64,000 nucleotides of DNA from Mytilus californianus (lineage: Eukaryota; Mollusca; Bivalvia; Mytilida; Mytilidae), in the NCBI RefSeq assembly GCF_021869535.1, contig NW_026262581.1:114232771-114296770 (forward strand), written 5' to 3'. Position numbers and translations under genes: made by a program. Below the pieces are notes generated by a model. It was given only the letters and a program-made list of their open reading frames with translations. It ran no database searches and was not told the origin of the DNA. Numbering within the stretch: position 1 is the stretch's first letter; the number at the start of each line of letters is the position of its first letter. Shown piece by piece: positions 55,740-64,000 of the stretch.

Positions 55740-58700
55740 GTGAGTCTGCACCTTTCTCTCATACTTGTACCAATCAAGAAAAGAAGCAGCATGTGAAATA
55801 AGTAAAAAAACCCGTTACACTCTTCTTTTACATTTGAAAAATATGTTCACGCCCTCATACGAATCATTCTCTTTGCTTGCAAAATTAAGTCGGTGACTCT
55901 CGTAATTGTTTTTAAAGCTTATAAAACATGTTTATATGAATCTCAAAATTGACGACGAACGTTTAAAATCGTTTTATTTCATTTATATTATTTTATAATA
56001 ACAATTTCATACGATTAGATTAAAAGACATTATGTACATGAAAGGGTTGACAAAAACATGATAACATTATAACGATTTAATGATTGGTACGGGTATTTAA
56101 CTTTTAATGTAATAATAACACAGTATTGCAAGTCTTGTACATGTAGATATTTCAGAAGGCCATCGACTGTAAGTGTCGAATGTGTAAAATACACGTAACA
56201 AGCATGATTCTATATGTGCATGTTCATTTGACACTATACATATATATTATAACTGTTTAGCATGTTAAATAGTTTTGTTGTGTATGTGTTTTAGGTCGTT
56301 CTTTTTGGTGTTTTTTCTATACATGTTCGTAGTTTTATCGTAGCCAGATTTATTATATGCATGGGCATGAACCGTTAATATGATTTTTATGTATATTACT
56401 GATTCTTTACTTGTATAGCTTTAATAGCTTGCTGTTGTTTATATTCCTTTGTACGAAAATAGATAGATGTGATATAATTGCCAATGCAACAACTATCCTC
56501 CGAGGACGAGAATCAAAACCATGCGTTGTGTTGGGATTGTTTTGTTCCGTTCATATACTATTTCTCTATTGTCCAAATAAAAAAAACTACTTGTTTTCTT
56601 TCCGTATATTTTAATAAGTAAACCCAAAGATTTACAAAATCATCAAAACTGATCGCTGATCATAATTTTATCAGGATGATTACATTTTCATAATTCCATA
56701 ATCACATGTTTTTGTGAAAAAAATTTCAGTTGATGCAATTGGTCTGTATGGTGTTATTTATTATGCTTTTCTTTATATAATTTTCTGTAAGCCTCAAGAT
56801 GAGTAATAGCAATTAAAACGTTTGTCTATTGGTATATATGTTAGGTTTCTTTGTATAGTCTATCTTTGGAATCATGTCTCATTTATCCTCTTTACATCAT
56901 TTTCTCCTGTCAACATTCGTTTCAACCAACCAATAGTCAAACTGGTATTAACTTCCCTGATAGAGAATTTTAACTTCTTTGATAGAACTTCATAATAGTC
57001 AACGGGTCTTGCCCTCATTATGACATCTTTAAGCTACAGATTCAATTTTGCTTAAACAAAAGTAAGTCAAATGCCATAAAAATTAAAAACGTATGAGAAA
57101 AACGCAATAAAATGCTTTATAACCATATATTCTATTATAAAACACTTAAACTCAAGTGAAAGTTAACTGTACAAGGATCATAGAAAACAAAAATATATCA
57201 TTAGTAGTTATATATCTAACCAGTTTGAACTTATCTATAAACTTCCTTCTTCTTTTCACACGGACTGAGTTGTATATCTTCCTTTATTTATTCTTATTTC
57301 AATGATTTTAAGGGGGTTCCCGAAATGTTTTCGAATTAGGACCAGTCTGAACAACAAACGGCTTCAAAGTTCTTTTTGTTTTCTTTGTTTAATATTGACT
57401 TGGTCAAAGCAGATGTGGAGTGTACGTCTATATGATATCAACACGAGCACACAAAATAAACAAAAACAGTTTCCAGAGATCAACTTACGATTTTTAACAA
57501 TTAACATATGTTTGGTTTTATTTTTCATCGATTCTGTTTGAAGAAGGGGCAGTGTCCCCTGTTGCTTCATCACCATGTACTATTAGAGGTGTTTTTGTAT
57601 ATGACTAATTGAATCAATAACTAAGTAAACTCAAAAAGTAAGTGCTTCAAAAGCCAGTTTATCAATTTTTAATGCAATGGTACACTTAACTGAATGACTG
57701 TTTAATATATTCAAAACACCCGAACGTTAACCGTATCTACTTCACTACAACAAGGATTCGGAGTGGTCAGGATATTAATCTATCTGTCTTCTTCACATTA
57801 ATTAAAATTTAAGAGTGGTTCGTGTTCATATTATAGCATGCATTTATTGTAAAAATAAGCATGTGCTGGGATAGTTTGAGTGTCCGTGTTAGATCTTTTA
57901 TACACGGTTTAAATAATTCAAATGGTTACATTCATGATAAAACAATTTATTCAGCAATGACTTGTAAATCAGATCTATATGGTAACGTGTCGTCAATTTG
58001 CTATTTAATGGTAATCGACTATATATGATAGCATATAACTCTTAACAACATATTAAGATCTGAACAACAAATACATGGATTAAGATTTAAAAACTTTTAG
58101 ATATTGAGTCATTATAATATTTCTAGTTGAAAAATAAATTGTTATCTATGAATTTGTAATTTACTTGTGATGGTATATGCTTGTCGGATTAGGATTTCAA
58201 TAACAGATAACGTTTTATTGCAGGACTCGAGACCACAAACAACAGGAACAGAAAAGAAGCCACAGAAACCACAAGTTCCTCCTCCATGTCCCCCTAAACG
58301 ACGGAAAGCTGATGTCTTTCAGTTGTCAAAATATACACATGTTGACGATTATTCACTAAATGTAAATACTAGTTTTCTTAGTAATGAGTTTAAAATAACT
58401 ACCAAGATGAAGGACAGCAATAATAGCGCTACTCCCTTTGTATATATATATAGTTATTTTCCAGTAAATTGTAAGAATAATAGTTCATGCACATTCACCA
58501 AATACCATTTTTCTCAACAGATAAGAAAAAATTCGTAGATGAACCGAAGACATAACACTTGGTTCTGATCACGGAAAATAAGGCATTGACTGACGTAAAA
58601 TATGGCATTGACTAGATCTTATTTTAACAAAGCTGTGTTTACTTAAATAGAAATTTTTCAAAGGTTCTTTTAATTTGTTGTTCACAGCAAATATAATTGG

Positions 58701-61700
58701 AAGTGTAATCAGTAAGATAAATATACTATCTACTTATTTCTACGCAAGAGCAAACGTACTGAATACTGAAAATCAGTACTGTCATTCATGTAATCTACCG
58801 CTCAATGTTGATGCACATTCTCCAAGTACACTGTGACTTTATTTTTACTTGATAAAAAATTTCCAAATTTACATTAAATGTTGTTTATTTTCAGTCACCA
58901 CCAAATTTACTTGTTGGTACCTTCAAAGAGCTGATAGGATACTTAACAAAGAATCCAGAATGGGATGACATGTGTAAAGTTCGCGCCATTTTCAGATGGG
59001 TCTCGTCTGTAGATGTGTACAGTCTGAAAACAGAAAATGACCCTCCTACGCATTCACCACTGGAATATTTTATAAAGATTCAAAAGAACATGGGAAACCA
59101 CGCCCATCTTGTTTCTGGTCTATGTCAGTAAGTGTTGTTGTGTATTACTTCCTTATACTAGGTTTGTGTTAATGTATCTTTTGATATAACTATCTTATAG
59201 TAAATTGCACCTAGTGAGAAACTTTCTGTAAATGGAAAAAAATATCCAAAATAAGAATAAGGTATGATTGCCAATGAGATAACTATCCACCAGTGTTCAA
59301 ATGAAGTGGATGTAAGCAATTATAGTCAACCGTGTGGCCTTCAACAATGCGAAAACCATAAAAAGTATATTTGTTTAAATAAAATTGCCCGCATGAGTAT
59401 AAGAAAAGAAAAACGATATATAACGACACTAATATGTAAAACATACATAATTATGACAAAAACAATAAATTGCCTGTACCAAGTCAGGAATATGACAGTT
59501 GTTTTACCATTCGTTTGATGTGTTTGAGCTTTTGATGTTGCCATTTTATAAAGGACTTTCCGTTTTGAATTTCCTTGGAGTTCGGTATTTTTGTTATTTT
59601 ACTTTTTCCTTTGTTCTTGAGCGTACATAATGAATGCTATTCCAGACAATTGCTGTGTGTACTGAAAACAGGATCATAAGTTCATACAGTAAATACATGA
59701 AGATTATTTCCATGATCTAATTGATCGTTGAATTCTATACAATTTTTTTCATATATTGACAGAATGGCAGGAATACCCTGTGTAATTATCAGTGGTATGA
59801 ACAAGAGTGCAGCATATGAAGTCGGCAGTAAAGTAGACCGTAAAATGATGGGTGCTCAATGGAATGCCGTATATATTGATGGCGAATGGCGCTTTATCGA
59901 TGCCTTCTGGGCCTCTGCATGTGTTGTTGGTAAAAAGTCAGGCGAATGGACTTTAGTGGACACTGATGGTAACGTGACCCAGGACGACGAAGAAACTTCT
60001 GAAGGAGAAACACAACACAGAGTTAATGAGTTTTATTTCCTGCCTGACCCCGACCAGTTAATTTGGACACACTTTCCTGACGAAAAGGCATGGCAACTTC
60101 TGGAGAAGCCACATACTGTTGCTGAATTTGAGAATCATACTTATATCCGTGAAAGATTCTATTATCTTGATATGTTCTACACAGACAAGACTAAAGAACA
60201 ATGCATGTTAACTGCAAGTAAAGGAGAAGTTGGGCTCGAATTTGGATTGCCTAAAGAGAAAAGTGAATACTTCAGATTTAAATACATGCTATATCAAAAC
60301 CGAGCGGAAAGCGGATTGGATGGAGGCAACCTATCGCTTGAAAGATTCGTAATGTTCGAGCATAATTCCGATTTATTAAGATTTGCATTACGATTCCCGG
60401 TTGCCGGTAAATTTAAGATGGACGTTTTTGGGTTAGATGAACGAGAATCTGATGTATTTGATCTTTGCTGTACATATCTTATTTCATGTTCTGACCCTCA
60501 AAAGAACTGTATGCCTCTTCCAGATTGTCCGGAAATTGGTTGGGGTCCTGGCGTTGAAGCGAAGAACGCAGGTCTCAAAGCTAAATCGCACGATGGAGCA
60601 ATTATCATATCAAAAGATGGAAGGGTTGATATCAAACTTGGTGCACACAAAGATGTCCGTCTTCACCAACTTCTTAAAAATGCTATTGTTGATGAGGCCA
60701 CACTAAGTAAATACGCAGTAATCAGAGAGGAGAATGGCGAATTCACAGTGCATCTACGTCTACCACAGGATGGAGAATATGCAATGAAACTTTATGCAAA
60801 TGACGAAGGTGAAGACGGAGATGCATCAAACGTCTTGAACTATCTGATCAAATACATAGAAAAAGGAACAAACGAACCATTCCCGAATATCACGGATGGC
60901 AAGATCGGTAAGAAATCCATAGCTGATAAACTGGGAGTAAAGGCAATCAGTAATCCGGGCGGCTCAGTAGTTACGAAGGACGGCAAAGCATCTGTCACCT
61001 TTAAAGCTAGAAACGACGTCGAACTTGTGTGTGAAATACATAGTCAAGATCCAAACGCTAGGAAACACATGATAGTTAAACCTACAAATAAAAATGGCAC
61101 TTGGACATTTGATATGGACATGCCAATTGAGGGCGAGTATTCTCTTAATATATTTGCTCGGGAAAAGGGCAACCCGTCAAGTGTTTACAACGTTCATTCC
61201 TACCTTATAGAATCAGACGGACATGCTATTGACGAGGAGAAGGCAGACCAAATGAAGGGCGAGCACAGCGAACCAAATGTTATTACAGAGACTGTGGAAA
61301 CATCTGAGCCTGAAATTTTGATTCCCGCTCCGACTGGTTACGATAATGTGGTCGCCTGTTTCCACAGACGACACGCAGATGATTCACCAGATAATGACAC
61401 CGTTAAATTGATGGAGCAAGATGGACTAAAACTTTTCCTGACAAAACTTGAAGACTTTGGAGAATATATGATGGATATATATGAAAGGGATGCCAACGGA
61501 GTTCTTATGCATTTAGCTAGGTACCAAATAAACAGAAAACCAGCTTCAGAGTTGTACAAAGATGACGCTAAAATGTTGATGGAACAACTTCTACAGAAAC
61601 CGGACACAGAGGAAGAATTATTCGATGATAATGATAATAAAGAGGAATCAGATGACGAAAAACAGCGACGAAATGCCAAAAAATTAATGGATAGAGCAAT

Positions 61701-63999
61701 GCAACAGAAAGATCAATATTCTCTAGAGAAGGCGATTGCAATGTATGAAAACGCCGGCGGCAAAGACGATGAATATGTTAAGAAGGCAAGGAGATGGTTG
61801 GAACTTTTGCAAGCTAAAGAAGGTAAAGTCTGTAACAACGTTTGGTTACTTCAGAAAGTAATGAAAAAGCAATCATATGTTAAGAAAGAAAGAAAGAACG
61901 AAAGAAAGAAAGAAAAAAAGAAAGAAAGAAAGAAAAGAAAAGAAGAATATAACAAATAAATAAATGATGACCGAAAAATAACATATATCTCCTTAAAATT
62001 GTATGAAATATAAATTAAAAAAACAACTGAAACCATATAAAATTCAGCATTGAAATATTTGTCAGTCGAGGAGGTTGTTCTCAAGAACACTTGATATAAT
62101 TTACCAAAGATGGGTGATAACAGTTATTTATTTTGTATATAGTACTACACACACACGAAATATAAGAACCATGTCAAAGTAATCAGTAATTTTACTGTGA
62201 TTCCTTTGTTTTAGAGTTGCAAAACGCAGCACAGAGAAGAGAACTGGATGCCCTTGATAAAGCATTGGCAAGAGCAAAGGCAGCGAACTTTGACAACCAG
62301 TTGGACTTGCAAATAGTTGTGGCACAAAGACTCCGTGACCAGTTAGCCAGGATAGAAAAACTTCGTCATTCAGTGTTGAACATGGACCAGAAGACTATTG
62401 CTGAGATCAGGACCTATTCTAACCCACCAGAGGGTGTACATCAGTCACTTATGGGAGCATTCTTGTTATTAGGACATCCAATGAAAGAAGTTAAGGTGAG
62501 AGTTTAGTGCCTTTCGTCTTGTGACTATCGGTTTCTTTCCTTTTAAAGTATGATAAAATCACTATCTATTTGTATCAGAACGAATGTATAATACTATATT
62601 TTTTTTACATTGTGAAAGCTTGATCAATCTGTCATTGTGTAACTTAAAATTGCAAATACTAAGAGAATAAATAACGTATAAGAAAATGATTTATTGATAG
62701 TTTACATGACATAACCATTTATCTTCAAGCAAGTTCTTGCTATTTCTTAGAACTAGGTTATCAGTTAACATTGCATACCAAATTGCGTTTTATCAGGTGT
62801 GGAGAACATGTCAGAGCATTCTGGGTAAAACTGGAAGAGAATCTGTAATGAGAAAGATTCAGAAGTTTGACCCCAAGGATTGTTTCTTAGCAGCAGCTTT
62901 ACAGTCCAAAAAGGTCATTTCAGATTACACTCTCGAACATATACGAGATGTCAGTGCTGGTGCAGCAACGTTCTTTGTATGGGTTAGTATTCTTATGTTA
63001 TAATTCAACCAAGCCTCAGTATGAAAAACATGAAAACAACACTTTAAAAATTGCATGTGTCCGAAGCGCTTTTCTGGATTTACCTTCGTCAGAAACTCTG
63101 AAAGCCAAATATTTGAAAGCCAAGGATGTATAATAAATATATATGTACAAGTAGATGAAATGTCTTCTAATCGTAAAATATTATATGCGAATTGATAATT
63201 TTCTTCATGTAACTACTTTAAACACCGTGATTCTGTTTGATCACTGAAATATTTACTTCATATAAATAGATATGGGTATGTGTCTATGAGAGTACTTACG
63301 ACATCTGACAAGTTAAAAACTTTCTATTAATTCTTCTTTCAAAACAAAACAAACATGACATTAGTATTTTAAACATGTCACCGCCTCGGTGATCTCATGG
63401 TAGCGTGCTCACCTCGATATCCTCCAGGTGAAATCTAAGATTTGAAAATTGGTGCTCGTTGCTTATCCGTTAAACACGCGACATTTAGGATAAAGAGCAA
63501 ATACTTGTCTACTACTAGGGGGTGTTTAACGACCTTATCTACTTATGAGGGTCTCGCTCGGTCGGTAAATACTGGTCAGTTCGGAGTCAAAACAATATTT
63601 CTGGGTAGAGTGGCATGTTTTCCTGTGGATTGTTTCTGTTTGAACTAGCACGTTAGAAGTACGGCTCAGCTCGTCAGTCTAGTATAAATCGATGCTCATA
63701 TTCATTTCACATTAAAATGTTTTCGTCTTGATATGGATGTAATATTTGCCATTGGACGTTAATCGACAAATCATTATCATCATTAAATCATTTTAGATTG
63801 GTTTTGTTTATATAAGGAAAATTGTATGATTGACAGAGGATGACATATTTTAGTTGTTTTCATCTATAAAATAAACAAATGCATATTTTCATAGGCAAAA
63901 GGAATGATTGAAGAAGTAGAATCTACAGGAGGAAGACAAGAAGAAGACCCAGTGACTGGAGCAGCTAAACAGTCAAAAGGAAGAAAGAAGAGAAGATAG
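55650..63999 (+). CDS. KY/hillarin-like pseudo-transglutaminase fused to a dynein-stalk-like C-terminus (complete, 7 exons)
   Basis: Exons 55650-55739, 58224-58361, 58895-59127, 59763-61822, 62215-62495, 62797-62982 and 63895-63999 join in phase to 1,030 aa. Residues 1-76 are a Pro/Gln-rich head starting MGSGSST, a fit to N-myristoylation. Residues 77-270 form a kyphoscoliosis-peptidase/hillarin transglutaminase-like region (RAIFRW, GLCQMAGIPC, WNAVYIDGEWRFIDAFW, HFPDEKAWQLLEKP). By alignment from memory the catalytic Cys and His positions are M142 and A185, and only D200 remains. Four repeats of a beta-sandwich-like motif ('P..GeY.m.iy') follow at about 361, 481, 601 and 709. An acidic linker (766-787) and helices (790-903) lead to EIRTYSNPPEGV (904 on), which matches the dynein heavy chain microtubule-binding stalk. 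The end is basic (KGRKKRR). The ATG has an ideal Kozak context (ACCATGG) and an in-frame TGA 18 bp upstream. Function is inferred: a non-enzymatic cytoskeletal adaptor. Confidence 0.85.
55740..58223 (+). other. KY-stalk gene intron 1
   Basis: 2,484 bp, AT-rich. Contains a repeat B fragment (about 56455-56520). Open frames at 57302-57576 on both strands look incidental. Confidence 0.45.
58224..58361 (+). CDS. KY-stalk gene exon 2
   Basis: 46 codons, Pro/Lys-rich (KKPQKPQVPPPCPPKRRK), then DVFQLSKYTHVDDYSLN, which is the entry to the KY-like region. Acceptor is ttttattgcag and donor is AAT then GTAAAT. Phase 0. Confidence 0.8.
58895..59127 (+). CDS. KY-stalk gene exon 3
   Basis: 77 codons plus 2 nt, first half of the transglutaminase-like domain (VGTFKELIGYLTKNPEWDD, KVRAIFRWVSSVDVYSL, NMGNHAHLVSGLC). 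The expected catalytic Cys position reads Met. Acceptor is gtttattttcag and donor is GTCA then GTAAGT. Confidence 0.9.
59250..59520 (+). repeat. Dispersed repeat B in KY-stalk intron 3
   Basis: 'aataaggtatgattgccaat', 'gaagtggatgtaagcaatta', 'ggccttcaacaatgcgaaaa', same family as 30135-30345. The 84-codon frame over it is repeat-derived. Confidence 0.8.
59763..61822 (+). CDS. KY-stalk gene exon 4 (large)
   Basis: 2,060 nt coding Q154 to the first base of E841: second half of the transglutaminase-like domain, the four beta-sandwich-like repeats, the acidic linker and the first helices. Acceptor is atatattgacag and donor is GAAG then GTAAAG. The open frame continues 45 codons into the intron. 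Confidence 0.92.
61880..61946. repeat. (GAAA)n-type microsatellite
   Basis: Imperfect AAAG/GAAA repeats in intron 4 just after the exon 4 donor. In frame it reads Lys/Glu-rich and ends at TAA 61957-61959. Confidence 0.9.
62215..62495 (+). CDS. KY-stalk gene exon 5
   Basis: Completes E841 and codes 842-934: a heptad-like coiled coil (RRELDALDKALARAKAANF.., VAQRLRDQLARIEKLR) followed by IAEIRTYSNPPEGVHQSLMG and AFLLLGHPMKEVK. This corresponds to dynein CC1 entering the microtubule-binding tip. Acceptor is ttgttttag and donor is AAG then GTGAGA. Confidence 0.9.
62797..62982 (+). CDS. KY-stalk gene exon 6
   Basis: 62 codons, residues 935-996: VWRTCQSILGKTGRESVMRK, IQKFDPKDCF, KKVISDYTLEHIRDVSAGAA, TFFVW. 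The FD.KD .. and VS.A.....W positions are those shared by dynein stalk tips. Acceptor is gttttatcag and donor is TGG then GTTAGT. Confidence 0.9.
63036..63125 (+). repeat. Short dispersed repeat fragment
   Basis: 'gtccgaagcgcttttctgga' through 'agccaaatatttgaaagcca agga'. I recognise this as a recurring sequence in mussel DNA from memory; no second copy is in the window. Confidence 0.35.
63378..63800 (+). mobile_element. tRNA-derived SINE in KY-stalk intron 6
   Basis: Head 'gcctcggtgatctcatggta gcgtgctcacctcg' looks like a decayed tRNA 5' half with A box. The tail 'ttgccattggacgttaatcg' followed by a 'tcattatcatcatt' run is SINE-like. Plus orientation. A different head subtype from the SINE at 17400-17685. 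Confidence 0.6.
63895..63999 (+). CDS. KY-stalk gene exon 7 (terminal)
   Basis: 34 codons and TAG: AKGMIEEVES, then a hydrophilic, basic end KQSKGRKKRR. Acceptor is ttttcatag. Dynein would continue here into CC2, but this protein ends. Confidence 0.85.
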   Translation, partial: AKGMIEEVESTGGRQEEDPVTGAAKQSKGRKKRR

Positions 64000-64000
64000 A

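Noticed and set aside
57302-57576. Overlapping frames on both strands in KY-stalk intron 1
   Set aside because: No splice phase compatible with exons 1 and 2, which already join in phase 0.
59728-59762. Start of the long exon 4 frame at 59728 (MNSIQFFSYIDR)
   Set aside because: These codons are intron. The acceptor at 59761-59762 and the phase of exon 3 set the true exon start at 59763.
60437-60706. 89-codon plus-strand frame
   Set aside because: Out-of-frame shadow inside KY-stalk exon 4.
61338-61679. 113-codon minus-strand frame
   Set aside because: Antisense shadow of the KY-stalk exon 4, Ser-rich and without its own signals.

Overview
The window is AT-rich animal DNA with spliced genes, minisatellites and many dispersed repeats. 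Several repeat families look to me like those known from marine mussels (family Mytilidae, probably Mytilus), as does the protein-level similarity. This assignment is from memory and was not tested by a search. There are no bacterial operons, CRISPR arrays or rRNA genes.

Layout. (1) 1-3.9 kb, minus strand: the 5' part of a gene read as PUM3 (Puf-A/KIAA0020), with three phase-compatible coding exons that continue off the left edge. (2) 6.3-15.8 kb, plus strand: a complete five-exon AK3 gene, mitochondrial GTP:AMP phosphotransferase, 224 aa. PUM3 and AK3 are head to head. Their shared upstream region holds a 584-bp foldback element. The AK3 introns hold a TIR element with a recognisable empty-site copy, a 61-bp tandem array derived from the end of exon 3, a 1.7-kb TIR element carrying a 134-bp satellite, and a 54-bp minisatellite. 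(3) 15.8-52 kb: repeat-dense DNA with no complete gene that I recognise. It contains SINEs, foldback hairpins, a diverged tandem duplication (34.7-38.3 kb) and a 3.65-kb TIR element (45.9-49.6 kb). It also has a few coding-looking minus-strand fragments, one resembling a von Willebrand A domain. (4) 52.5-54.4 kb, plus: the last two exons of an unrecognised gene. (5) 55.65-64.0 kb, plus: a complete seven-exon gene for a 1,030-aa protein.

The most interesting object is gene 5. Its N-terminal half is a kyphoscoliosis-peptidase (KY)/hillarin-type transglutaminase-like region in which the expected catalytic Cys and His are replaced, followed by four repeats of a beta-sandwich-like motif. Its C-terminus, joined by phase-matched exons, resembles the coiled-coil stalk and microtubule-binding tip of dynein heavy chain. 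I infer a catalytically inactive KY-like protein that may bind microtubules and may be membrane-anchored by an N-terminal myristate.

AK3 is an enzyme of mitochondrial nucleotide balance and PUM3 a nucleolar RNA-binding protein. Nothing in the sequence ties the genes functionally. Intron sizes reflect repeat insertion more than gene structure.
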